This document shows, one piece after another, positions 7,321 through 14,844 of a DNA stretch of 36,985 bases. Where the stretch lies: assembly GCA_947457105.1 (NCBI GenBank), contig CANGUP010000010.1, positions 1-36,985 of the forward strand, read 5' to 3'. Position 1 is the stretch's first letter; the number at the start of each line of letters is the position of its first letter. The notes beneath the pieces were generated by a model. The model had not been told where the DNA came from, searched no databases, and saw only the letters and a list, made by a program, of their open reading frames with translations. The stretch comes from Flavobacteriaceae bacterium (GTDB lineage Bacteria; Bacteroidota; Bacteroidia; Flavobacteriales; Flavobacteriaceae). A program made the translations under genes and the position numbers.

Positions 7321-8067
7321 ATGAGTTTATTAGAATCAATAAATAAAGAGAATTTACCTAAACACCTTTCTATCATCATGGATGGCAATGGTCGTTGGGC
7401 AAAACAAAAAGGTTTGTTGAGAACACTTGGACATGAAAGCGGAACAAAATCTGTAAAAGTTACCGTTGAAACATGTGCAAAAATGGGTATAGAAAACTTA
7501 ACCTTGTATGCCTTTTCTACAGAAAATTGGAATCGTCCAAAACTTGAAGTAGATACTTTAATGAAATTACTAGTAGGTTCGTTAAGAAAAGAATTAAAAA
7601 CACTTCAAGAAAATAACATACGCCTTAATTCTATTGGAAATCTTACCAAGATGCCCAAGTCAATTCTTAAAGAATTAAATGAGGTAATTGAAAAAACAAA
7701 AAATAATACTCGAATGACTTTAACCCTAGCACTAAGTTATGGTTCGCGAGAAGAGTTATTAAATGTTGTTAAAAACATTAGTGATAAAGTTAAAAATAAT
7801 ATAATTTCAATAGACGCTATTGATGAATCAATTATAAATGAGCATCTTTACACGCACAATCTACCTGATGTAGATTTATTAATTAGAACGAGTGGTGAAC
7901 ATAGAATCAGTAATTTTCTGCTTTGGCAAATAGCTTACGCAGAATTATTTTTTACTGATGTTTTGTGGCCCGATTTTACAGAAGAACATTTATATGAAGC
8001 CATTATTAGCTATCAAAAAAGAGAACGAAGATTTGGAAAAACAAGTGAACAAATTAAACAATCCTAA
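7321..8067 (+). CDS. uppS: isoprenyl transferase (undecaprenyl diphosphate synthase)
   Basis: This cytosolic, membrane-associated cis-prenyltransferase adds isopentenyl units to farnesyl diphosphate to make the C55 lipid carrier for peptidoglycan and O-antigen. Length 248 is typical. MDGNGRWAKQKG carries the catalytic Asp (Asp21), and TLYAFSTENWNRP, LALSYGSREEL, DLLIRTSGEHRISNFLLWQ and AYAELFFTDVLWPDF are the other conserved regions. It sits in a tight plus-strand run after the DUF6089 gene, and its stop codon is one base before the proposed bamA start. Lipid-carrier synthesis, barrel assembly and murI are thus grouped. Confidence 0.96.
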   Translation: MSLLESINKENLPKHLSIIMDGNGRWAKQKGLLRTLGHESGTKSVKVTVETCAKMGIENLTLYAFSTENWNRPKLEVDTLMKLLVGSLRKELKTLQENNIRLNSIGNLTKMPKSILKELNEVIEKTKNNTRMTLTLALSYGSREELLNVVKNISDKVKNNIISIDAIDESIINEHLYTHNLPDVDLLIRTSGEHRISNFLLWQIAYAELFFTDVLWPDFTEEHLYEAIISYQKRERRFGKTSEQIKQS

Positions 8068-8068
8068 A

Positions 8069-10732
8069 GTGTCAATAAATTACATTAAATCATTACTAAC
8101 ACTTTTATTTTTAGGAGTTTTTTTTCAATCAAATGCACAAGAAAGATTGCCGTTTGACCAAGGAAAAAAATACATTATTGGAAATGTAAATGTATTAGGT
8201 AAAATTAGCTATAATCAGCAAACAGTTGTAACTTTTTCTGGATTAGAAAAAGGTCAAAGCATTTCGGTTCCTGGAGAAGAAATTAGTGCGGCAATAAAAA
8301 AACTTGGTAAATTAGGTTTATTTAGCGACATTGATTTTTTTATCAATGAAATTAAAGGCGACAGTGTTTATTTAGATTTAGAAATAGTAGAATTACCAAA
8401 ATTAAGTGAAGCTAAATTTGTTGGAGTCAAAAAAAATAAAGTAGAAGAATTAATCAAAGAAAACTCGCTAACTAAGGGTAAAATAGTTAATGAAAATTTA
8501 ATTACAACTACAAAAAATTATCTTGAAAATAAATACAAAAAAGACGGATTTTTTAACACTAAAGTAAATATTAGAACCATTGCAGACACCACTTCAAACA
8601 CTGTCAATATGGTTATAAATATTGATAAAGGTGAAAAAATAAAAATCAAGCAAATAGCATTTCAAGGCAATAAAGAGTTTTCTAATAAAAAACTTAAAAA
8701 GTCTATGAAAAACACCAAAGTAGTTAATCCTATTAGGGTATTCAAAGCTTCAAAATTCATAAAAACTAAATACGAAGAAGATTTAGTAAAAATTATTGAC
8801 AACTACAAAGAAAAAGGATATCGTGATGCTAGAGTAGTAAGTGATTCTGTTTGGCTAGACAAGAAAAAAAATAAGCTTGCAATAGATATTAAGGTAGAGG
8901 AAGGTAAAAAATACTACTTTGGAAATATTAAATTCTTGGGTAACTCAGTATACTCTGATCAACTTTTAAGCACCATTCTTGGTATTAAAAAAGGAGATAT
9001 TTACAATGGTGTTCTTCTTGAAAAAAGAGTTGCAGATAAAACTAAACCTGACGGTGAAGATTTAACTAATCTTTATCAAAATAATGGTTATTTGTTTTCT
9101 AACATCAATCCAGTTGAAGTAAAAACTGCTAATGACTCTATCGATTTTGAAATTAGAGTAACTGAAGGACCAATTGCATACTTCAATAAAATTACAGTTG
9201 TTGGTAACGATAAAACAAATGATAAAGTAATTTATCGTGAGTTAAGAACTAAACCTGGGGAAAAATACAGTAAAGATGACTTAGTTAGAACTATTCGTGA
9301 AATTGGACAATTGGGATTCTTTGATCCTGAAGCAATAGATCCAAAATTCAAGAATGTTGATCCAACTGCAGGAACTGTTGATATTGAGTATAATTTAGTT
9401 GAAAGAGGATCGAGTCAAATTGAACTTCAAGGAGGTTATGGTGGTGGCGGATTCATTGGAACGCTTGGTTTATCTTTTAACAATTTTTCAGTGAAAAATA
9501 TGTTCAAAAAAGATGCTTACAAACCGCTTCCTATGGGTGATGGACAAAAAGTAGCTTTACGTTTACAAGCCAGTACTTTCTTTCAAACTTATAGTTTATC
9601 ATTTTCAGAACCTTGGTTTGGAGGTAAAAAACCTGTAAGTTTTTCTACATCTATATCTCAAAGTAAACAATTTTTATTTGGAGGTAACGCCAATGATGTG
9701 GACAGAAGTAAAAGTTTTAATATCACTTCTTTGTCTGTAGGAATTGCAAAAAGGTTAACTATACCAGACGATTATTTTACACTATCAAATGCCATCAGCT
9801 TGCAATACTATGATTTAAATAATTATAACACTGGTCTGTTTACTTTTGGAAATGGTTCTTCAAGAAATCTGGCTTTCAATATAGGTTTAACAAGAAATAG
9901 TAAAGGTAATAATCCAATATATCCAACAAAAGGTTCTGAATTCAGTATTTCAACTAAGTTTACTCTTCCTTATTCACTTTTTAACGGTGTAGATTACGGT
10001 AATTTAAAAAATCTAGAAGAATATAAGTTACGCTTTGCTAATGGCCAATTCCCTACAGATCCAAACTTAACACCTTTGCTTATCAATGGAGAATTAATTA
10101 AAGAAACTTTTACAGGCTCAGGAATTTACACAAGAGCACTTGGTGTTGCTGACGCAGCTCCTGACCAATCTAAAATTGATCAAAAGCGATTTGATTGGTT
10201 AGAATATTATAAAGTAAAATTTAAAGCAGATTGGTTTACAAAACTATATGGCAATGATCAAAACGCACTTGTTTTGAGAACCTTAGGAGAATTTGGCTAT
10301 TTAGGCGCATATAATTCTGAAAGAGGAATTGTACCTTTTGAAAGATTCTTTGTTGGTGGTGATGGTTTAGCCAACTTTGCATTAGATGGGCGTGAAGTAA
10401 TACAATTAAGAGGTTATCCTAATCAATCTTTATCATCTGTAAATGGTGGTGCAATCTATAATAAATTCTCTTTAGAATTAAGATATCCTATTACATTAAA
10501 AGCACAAGCATCAATTTATGCCCTATCTTTTTTAGAAGCTGGAAATTCGTTTGACAATTTTAGAGACTATAATCCGTTCTCTTTACAACGATCTGCCGGT
10601 TTTGGAATTAGAGTCTTCATGCCAGCCTTCGGATTATTAGGAATTGACTTTGCACACGGCTTTGATGCAGTTCCAGGTTTAACAGAAAAAAGTGGATGGC
10701 AAACACATTTTATTATTGGTCAACAATTTTAG
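8069..10732 (+). CDS. bamA: outer membrane protein assembly factor BamA
   Basis: BamA inserts beta-barrel proteins into the outer membrane. I start it at the GTG at 8069, which gives 887 residues and places a signal peptide (initiator then SINYIKSLLTLLFLGVFFQS, NAQ) at the N-terminus. The reading frame is open back to 7958, but that stretch lies within uppS and would put about 37 polar residues before the signal peptide. Several POTRA repeats follow to about residue 450, recognisable by GNVNVLGKISYNQQTV, IAFQGNKEFSNKKLKK, IKFLGNSVYSDQLL and ITVVGNDKTNDKVI. A 16-stranded barrel follows, with the conserved loop-6 motif as LRGYPNQSLS near residue 780 and a C-terminal strand ending in Phe (HFIIGQQF). 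The two ompH genes directly downstream encode likely chaperones for BamA clients. Confidence 0.93.
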   Translation: MSINYIKSLLTLLFLGVFFQSNAQERLPFDQGKKYIIGNVNVLGKISYNQQTVVTFSGLEKGQSISVPGEEISAAIKKLGKLGLFSDIDFFINEIKGDSVYLDLEIVELPKLSEAKFVGVKKNKVEELIKENSLTKGKIVNENLITTTKNYLENKYKKDGFFNTKVNIRTIADTTSNTVNMVINIDKGEKIKIKQIAFQGNKEFSNKKLKKSMKNTKVVNPIRVFKASKFIKTKYEEDLVKIIDNYKEKGYRDARVVSDSVWLDKKKNKLAIDIKVEEGKKYYFGNIKFLGNSVYSDQLLSTILGIKKGDIYNGVLLEKRVADKTKPDGEDLTNLYQNNGYLFSNINPVEVKTANDSIDFEIRVTEGPIAYFNKITVVGNDKTNDKVIYRELRTKPGEKYSKDDLVRTIREIGQLGFFDPEAIDPKFKNVDPTAGTVDIEYNLVERGSSQIELQGGYGGGGFIGTLGLSFNNFSVKNMFKKDAYKPLPMGDGQKVALRLQASTFFQTYSLSFSEPWFGGKKPVSFSTSISQSKQFLFGGNANDVDRSKSFNITSLSVGIAKRLTIPDDYFTLSNAISLQYYDLNNYNTGLFTFGNGSSRNLAFNIGLTRNSKGNNPIYPTKGSEFSISTKFTLPYSLFNGVDYGNLKNLEEYKLRFANGQFPTDPNLTPLLINGELIKETFTGSGIYTRALGVADAAPDQSKIDQKRFDWLEYYKVKFKADWFTKLYGNDQNALVLRTLGEFGYLGAYNSERGIVPFERFFVGGDGLANFALDGREVIQLRGYPNQSLSSVNGGAIYNKFSLELRYPITLKAQASIYALSFLEAGNSFDNFRDYNPFSLQRSAGFGIRVFMPAFGLLGIDFAHGFDAVPGLTEKSGWQTHFIIGQQF

Positions 10733-10740
10733 TATATTTG
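10733..10740 (+). promoter_or_regulatory. -7 promoter box of the first ompH gene
   Basis: TATATTTG matches TAnnTTTG and starts on the base after the bamA stop codon, 25 bases before the ATG at 10766. A TTG lies only 14 bases upstream, shorter than consensus. Confidence 0.45.
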
Positions 10741-10765
10741 CTTAACATTTCTAAAACTTAAGTTT

Positions 10766-11755
10766 ATGAAGAAATACATTTTATTAACATTATTTGTAAC
10801 ATTAGCTTTAACAAGCAATGTAAATTCGCAAACTAGAGGAATAAAAGTTGGCTACATAGACATGGAGTACATCTTAGAAAAAGTTCCTGATTATGCCGAA
10901 GCAAAAAACCAATTGGAGCAAAAAGCAGAAAAATGGAAGCAAGAAATTGAAACCAAAAAAAATGATATTGCCAAACTAAAAGAAGCTTTAAAAACCGAAA
11001 AAGTTCTTCTTACTAAAGAACTTATATCAGAAAGAGAAGAAGAAATTATTTTTCAAGAAAATGAACTGTTAGATTATACTCAGAAAAAATTTGGTCCAAA
11101 TGGTGAATTAATTGTTCAAAAAGCGGTTTTGGTAAAACCAATACAAGATCAAGTATTCAATGCTGTTCAAGATATTGCTGAAGCAAAAAAATACGATTAT
11201 ATTTTCGACAAATCATCTGATTTAACAATGCTTTTTGCAGCAAAAAAACATGATATTAGCGACAGGGTTGTTAGTGCTTTAACTCGTGCTGAGAAAAGAG
11301 AACAAATGTCAAAAAAACAATTAAAACTTGAAGAAGAAAGAGAACGCAAGCAAGAAATGATTGATGATAATCCACTACTTTCTGAAAGACAAAAACAAGC
11401 TGAAGAAAGAAAAGCTGCACGTCTAAAAATGATTGAAGACAAAAAACTTCTTGCTGAAGAAAAGAAAGCTGAAGCTGAAGCAAAAAGAAAACAATTACTT
11501 GAAGAAAAAGCAAATAAAAAAAGTGGCACAGTTTCTGATAAGCCTATTACAGATATCAAAGATGCAGACACAAAAACAAATGCAGTAGCTGATAAAAAAG
11601 CAGAAGTTGAAGCACAAAAGAAAAAAACATTAGAAGAAAGACAAAAGTTAATTGACGATAGAAAAAAAGCAGCCGAAGAAAAAAGACTTAAAATATTAGC
11701 AGACAGAGAAGCTGCAAAAAAAGCAAAAGAAGACGCAAAAAATAATAAACCTTAA
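10766..11755 (+). CDS. OmpH/Skp-family periplasmic chaperone with long charged C-terminal extension
   Basis: Skp/OmpH proteins are periplasmic holdases for outer-membrane proteins on their way to the Bam complex. A signal peptide covers about residues 1-22. GIKVGYIDMEYILEKVPDYAEAKNQLE opens an OmpH domain (about 25-175), followed by the coiled-coil arm and the closing KKYDYIFDKSSDLTMLFAAKKHDIS region. Unlike normal family members of about 165-190 residues, this one is 329 long. Residues about 180-329 are a Lys/Glu/Ala-rich, probably helical tail with repeated EER, AEEKK and EAKRKQ units. The tail may lengthen the tentacle or bind cell-wall components; neither is shown. It lies between bamA and a normal-length ompH gene. 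Confidence 0.88.
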   Translation: MKKYILLTLFVTLALTSNVNSQTRGIKVGYIDMEYILEKVPDYAEAKNQLEQKAEKWKQEIETKKNDIAKLKEALKTEKVLLTKELISEREEEIIFQENELLDYTQKKFGPNGELIVQKAVLVKPIQDQVFNAVQDIAEAKKYDYIFDKSSDLTMLFAAKKHDISDRVVSALTRAEKREQMSKKQLKLEEERERKQEMIDDNPLLSERQKQAEERKAARLKMIEDKKLLAEEKKAEAEAKRKQLLEEKANKKSGTVSDKPITDIKDADTKTNAVADKKAEVEAQKKKTLEERQKLIDDRKKAAEEKRLKILADREAAKKAKEDAKNNKP

Positions 11756-11784
11756 ATAAATAAAAACAATAATTAATACGAAGA

Positions 11785-12285
11785 ATGATGAAACAATTTA
11801 GAACTTTTTTAATAGCAGCGGTAGCTTTATTTGGTTTTCAAACTATGAGCGCTCAAACAAAAGTAGCACATGTTGATACTAATGAAATCATGACTAAAAT
11901 GCCTGCAGTACTTGACGCTCAAAATCAATTGAAAAAATTGAGCGATACATACACTGCTGAGTACAAAACTATGGTAGATGAGTACCAAGCTAAAATTAAA
12001 AAATATGACGCTGAAGCTGCTACTGTTACAGATGCAGTAAACCAAACACGTCAAACAGAAATGCAAGACATGGGTAAAAGAATTGGTGAATACCAAGAAA
12101 CTGCTCAAAAAGATTTACAAAAGAAAGAAGCAGACTTAATGAAACCTATTACTGAAAAAGTAAAAGCTTCAATCCAAAAAGTTGGAAAAGCTAAAGGTTT
12201 TAATTACGTACTAAACGCTGGTGATTTATTATTGGCTGACGGAACAGACATTACAGTTGATGTAAAAAAAGATTTAGGATTTTAA
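11785..12285 (+). CDS. OmpH/Skp-family periplasmic chaperone
   Basis: This is a second Skp-like periplasmic chaperone of ordinary length (166 residues). The signal peptide MMKQFRTFLIAAVALFGF ends near QTMSAQ. TKVAHVDTNEIMTKMPAVLDAQNQLKK is the OmpH start, followed by a long amphipathic helical arm (about 50-120) and the conserved end SIQKVGKAKGFNYVLNAGD. Two adjacent ATGs (11785 and 11788) are possible starts and differ by one residue. It follows the longer paralogue by 29 bases. Paired ompH genes after bamA are a recurring flavobacterial arrangement. A terminator follows at 12350. Confidence 0.9.
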   Translation: MMKQFRTFLIAAVALFGFQTMSAQTKVAHVDTNEIMTKMPAVLDAQNQLKKLSDTYTAEYKTMVDEYQAKIKKYDAEAATVTDAVNQTRQTEMQDMGKRIGEYQETAQKDLQKKEADLMKPITEKVKASIQKVGKAKGFNYVLNAGDLLLADGTDITVDVKKDLGF

Positions 12286-12288
12286 TTT

Positions 12289-12332
12289 AATCTGAATTTA
12301 CCCGTACTGAATTAATTTCAGTATTACAGATT
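12289..12332 (+). repeat. nested inverted repeat in the ompH 3' region
   Basis: An inner stem TACTGAA (12305-12311) / TTCAGTA (12317-12323) is enclosed by AATCTG (12289-12294) / CAGATT (12327-12332). It lies between the ompH stop and the terminator at 12350. It has no following T tract, so it may be an mRNA 3' structure rather than a terminator. Confidence 0.5.
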
Positions 12333-12349
12333 CTAATTTAAAATATTTA

Positions 12350-12382
12350 AAAACTGCTCAAATAAATTGAGCAGTTTTTTTT
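12350..12382 (+). terminator. intrinsic terminator after the ompH pair
   Basis: AAAACTGCTCAA (12350-12361) and TTGAGCAGTTTT (12367-12378) form a perfect 12-bp stem followed by an unbroken T run. The T run ends at the -7 box of murI. Confidence 0.88.
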
Positions 12383-12390
12383 TACATTTG
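12383..12390 (+). promoter_or_regulatory. -7 promoter box of murI, abutting the terminator
   Basis: TACATTTG matches TAnnTTTG and begins within the terminator's T run. The murI ATG is only four bases further on, so a transcript from here would be leaderless or nearly so. No well-spaced TTG is seen. Confidence 0.45.
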
Positions 12391-12394
12391 CTTT

Positions 12395-13174
12395 ATGACA
12401 AACAACAATCCTATTGGACTATTTGATTCGGGAATTGGTGGAACTTCTATTTGGAAAGAAATTCATCAATTACTTCCTAATGAAGACACAATTTATCTAG
12501 CTGATAGTAAAAATGCTCCTTACGGCCAAAAATCTAAAGAGGAAATTATTCTTTTAAGTTGTAAGAACACAGAGTTTCTTCTAAACCAAAACTGCAAAAT
12601 CATAGTTGTAGCTTGTAATACCGCAACTACAAATGCAATAAAAGAATTAAGAACTAAATACGACATCCCTTTCATTGGAATAGAACCTGCTATAAAACCA
12701 GCAGCATTACATTCTAAAACACAAAAAATAGGAATTCTTGCCACAAAAGGAACACTAAATAGTGAGTTATTTTACAAAAATGTCGAACAATTCCAAGACA
12801 TACAAATTATAGAACAAATTGGATTTGGTTTAGTAGAACTAATTGAAAATGGCGAAATAAATTCTAAAGAAATCAAGGACTTATTGAAAAAATATCTAAA
12901 TCCTATGATAGTGTCTAATATAGATTACTTAGTACTTGGATGCAGCCATTACCCTTACTTGATTCCTCAAATAAAAAAATTTCTACCATCAAATATCAAA
13001 ATAATTGATTCTGGTGAGGCTGTTGCTAAGCAAACAAAAAAAATCTTAGATGAAAAAGTAGGTTTTAGGGAAATTAATGAGAAAAGTAAGCAACTTTTTT
13101 ATACCAATACTAATCCAAAAGTACTTATTGAAATTCTTGAAAATAAGTATATGGTTTTTAAAAAAGACTTCTAA
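12395..13174 (+). CDS. murI: glutamate racemase
   Basis: MurI interconverts L- and D-glutamate, supplying D-Glu for peptidoglycan, in the cytoplasm and without a cofactor. Length 259 is typical. IGLFDSGIGGTSIW holds the substrate-binding Asp11-Ser12, and YLADSKNAPYGQKS is the next conserved block. VVACNTATTNA contains the first catalytic Cys (Cys74), GIEPAIKPA follows, and LGCSHYPYLIPQ contains the second catalytic Cys (Cys183) with His185. The start at 12395 gives MTNNNPIGLFDSG and directly follows a terminator/promoter junction. It completes the envelope cluster that begins with the DUF6089 gene. Confidence 0.96.
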   Translation: MTNNNPIGLFDSGIGGTSIWKEIHQLLPNEDTIYLADSKNAPYGQKSKEEIILLSCKNTEFLLNQNCKIIVVACNTATTNAIKELRTKYDIPFIGIEPAIKPAALHSKTQKIGILATKGTLNSELFYKNVEQFQDIQIIEQIGFGLVELIENGEINSKEIKDLLKKYLNPMIVSNIDYLVLGCSHYPYLIPQIKKFLPSNIKIIDSGEAVAKQTKKILDEKVGFREINEKSKQLFYTNTNPKVLIEILENKYMVFKKDF

Positions 13175-13220
13175 ATCCCTTTGCTTTCATATTCTTAGCT
13201 AAAGTTAAGCTCAAATAGAG

Positions 13221-13228
13221 TATCTTTG
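13221..13228 (+). promoter_or_regulatory. -7 promoter box of the pseudouridine synthase gene
   Basis: TATCTTTG matches TAnnTTTG, 14 bases before the ATG at 13243. No clear -33 TTG is seen. Confidence 0.5.
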
Positions 13229-13242
13229 CAAAAAATATAAGC

Positions 13243-14112
13243 ATGAATAATTCTAATAATAAAAAACGAACTGGACCAAGCAAACCAAGTGGTGAAAGAA
13301 AAAAATCTACTACAACTTCTAAACCTGCTATGGACAAACGTTCTCAAAATAGAAAACCCGCAGTTAAGAAAGATTCGCCAAACGTACCAAAACCAATAAA
13401 ATCAGATGACATTCGTTTGAATAAATACATCTCAAATTCTGGTGCTTGTTCAAGAAGAGATGCTGATATTTATATTCAATCTGGAAATGTAAAAGTAAAT
13501 GGAATTGTCGTTACAGAAATGGGACACAAAGTTAAACCTGGTGATGTAGTTAATTTTGACGGAGCCACATTAATGCCTGAAAAGAAAGAATATTTTGTTT
13601 TAAACAAGCCTAAAAACTTCACAACTTCTAATGATGAAGATGGTGATCATAGAAATGTTTTAGAGCTAATAAAAGGCGCAACAACATCCAAAATGCAACC
13701 TATAGGTAGAATGGACAAAAATACCACTGGATTATTAGTTTTTACTAATGATACTGATATTATTAGAAAATTTAGTTTACCAAATCAAAAATCTCCAAAA
13801 ATCTATCAAGTTACCTTAGATAAAAATTTGAAATTTGAAGATTTAGAAAAAATTTCAAAAGGAGTAACTTTAGATGGTCATAAACTATTTGTAGATGAAA
13901 TAAGTTACATCGAAAATGAGCCAAAGAATGAAATTGGAATCAAATTAAGAACTCCAAATGTAAAAGTTGTTAGAGCCATATTTGAAAATTACAACTATAC
14001 AACAATAAAAATTGATCGTGTTGCCTTTGCTGGCTTAACCAAAAAAAATCTGCCAAGAGGAAATTGGAGAGCACTGACAGAACAAGAAATAATTAATTTA
14101 AAAAATATCTAA
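13243..14112 (+). CDS. RsuA/RluB-family rRNA pseudouridine synthase
   Basis: This enzyme isomerises a specific uridine in rRNA to pseudouridine. Residues 1-55 are a basic, low-complexity Lys/Ser/Pro-rich tail, common in Bacteroidota members. Residues about 57-105 are an S4 RNA-binding domain (IRLNKYISNSGACSRRDAD, then GNVKVNG and GHKVKPGD). The catalytic domain follows: YFVLNKPKNFTTS, then IGRMDKNTTGLLVFTND with catalytic Asp158, and YQVTLDKNL. Later blocks are VRAIFENYNYTTIKIDRVAFAG and LPRGNWRALTEQE. The architecture fits RsuA/RluB/RluE/RluF. I cannot say which rRNA uridine is modified, so no symbol is given. The stop codon overlaps the first base of a terminator hairpin. Confidence 0.9.
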   Translation: MNNSNNKKRTGPSKPSGERKKSTTTSKPAMDKRSQNRKPAVKKDSPNVPKPIKSDDIRLNKYISNSGACSRRDADIYIQSGNVKVNGIVVTEMGHKVKPGDVVNFDGATLMPEKKEYFVLNKPKNFTTSNDEDGDHRNVLELIKGATTSKMQPIGRMDKNTTGLLVFTNDTDIIRKFSLPNQKSPKIYQVTLDKNLKFEDLEKISKGVTLDGHKLFVDEISYIENEPKNEIGIKLRTPNVKVVRAIFENYNYTTIKIDRVAFAGLTKKNLPRGNWRALTEQEIINLKNI

Positions 14113-14136
14113 CCAGGCAAAAGCTTGGTTTTTTTT
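14111..14136 (+). terminator. intrinsic terminator of the pseudouridine synthase gene
   Basis: AACCAGGC (14111-14118) pairs with GCTTGGTT (14123-14130) across an AAAA loop with one mismatch, followed by eight T. The hairpin begins inside the stop codon. Confidence 0.8.
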
Positions 14137-14142
14137 ATCCTT

Positions 14143-14505
14143 ATGACAACTCAAAAAAATTTATGTATAGCACATGCTTGGTTTGAAGCATTTAATACTC
14201 ACAATCTAGAAAAATTACTTTCTTTATATGATAATGATGCGGAACATTTTAGTCCGAAATTAAAAATTAGACATCCAGAAACAAATGGACTAGTTAAAGG
14301 ACAAGATGCTTTAAGAACATGGTGGCAAGATGCTTTTGAACGATTGCCAAGTTTACAGTATAAAGTAACTTCTCTAACAGCAAATTCTGACAGAGTATTT
14401 ATGGAATATGTTAGAAATGTAGATAATGAAAATGCTATGTTAGTTGCAGAAGTATTAGAAATAAAAGAAGGACTAATAGTTGCCTCAAGGGTATATCATA
14501 GCTAA
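14143..14505 (+). CDS. NTF2-like (SnoaL-type) protein
   Basis: This small soluble protein of 120 residues matches the NTF2-like fold: an N-terminal helix CIAHAWFEAFNTHNLEKLLS, then LYDNDAEHFSPKL, a central GQDALRTWWQDAFERLPSLQ and closing strands YKVTSLTANSDRVFMEYV and MLVAEVLEIKEGLIVASRVY. Polyketide-cyclase-like SnoaL proteins have this pattern, but many members have no known activity and the substrate cannot be read from sequence. The ATG at 14143 is used because an in-frame start at 14125 would lie within the terminator hairpin. It is the only gene between that terminator and the broken dodecin gene. Confidence 0.75.
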   Translation: MTTQKNLCIAHAWFEAFNTHNLEKLLSLYDNDAEHFSPKLKIRHPETNGLVKGQDALRTWWQDAFERLPSLQYKVTSLTANSDRVFMEYVRNVDNENAMLVAEVLEIKEGLIVASRVYHS

Positions 14506-14606
14506 AATTACGCAAGACAGTTAATTGTCGCAATATTTCTATAAACCAAAATACTATTGTATTTGTAAATTTTGTAATTTTATTACTTTAACCAAATAAA
14601 TAAATT

Positions 14607-14807
14607 ATGTCAGTATTAAAAGTAATCGAAGTACTTGCAAGCTCATAAAAAAGTTGGGAAGATGCGACACAAAAAGCAGTTGAACAAGCAGCAAAATCAT
14701 TAAAACACATTCGTTTAGTTTATGTTCAAGAACATAGTGATGTTGTAAAAGACTGAAAAGCAACAGAATAAAGAGTAAATTTAAAACTTACTTTCGAAAT
14801 TGAATAA
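14607..14807 (+). pseudogene. dodecin gene interrupted by three in-frame stop codons
   Basis: Dodecins are small flavin-binding proteins that form hollow 12-mers and buffer riboflavin or FMN. From the ATG at 14607, one uninterrupted frame of 66 codons, ending in TAA at 14805-14807, reads as a dodecin: MSVLKVIEVLASS, KSWEDATQKAVEQAAKSLK, HIRLVYVQEHSDVVKD, KATE and RVNLKLTFEIE. These pieces are separated by TAA (14646-14648, codon 14), TGA (14754-14756, codon 50) and TAA (14769-14771, codon 55). There is no frameshift, length is right for the family, and the conserved KVIE, KSWEDA and RVNLKxTFE blocks are intact. As read with the standard code, the product would stop after 13 residues. The rest of 14506-14844 holds only AT-rich spacer and an imperfect inverted repeat near 14512-14535. 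Either a pseudogene, a recoded gene or a sequence error; see findings. Confidence 0.8.
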
Positions 14808-14844
14808 TCAATAATAATTTTAACCAAAACAAAAAATAGAAACT

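Noticed and set aside
7958..8068. Earlier ATG start for bamA inside uppS
   Set aside because: It adds about 37 polar residues before the signal peptide, and the stretch is the uppS C-terminus read in another frame.
11197..11571. Ser/Leu-rich open frames opposite the long ompH gene
   Set aside because: They mirror the Lys/Glu/Ala-rich repeats on the coding strand and have no independent features.
14125..14142. Earlier ATG-less or in-frame start for the NTF2-like gene
   Set aside because: It lies within the terminator hairpin and T run; the ATG at 14143 fits the fold.
14607..14807. Selenocysteine insertion at the TGA of the dodecin frame
   Set aside because: The same frame also carries two TAA codons that selenocysteine cannot explain, the TGA position is not a redox site in dodecins, and no obvious SECIS-like hairpin follows.
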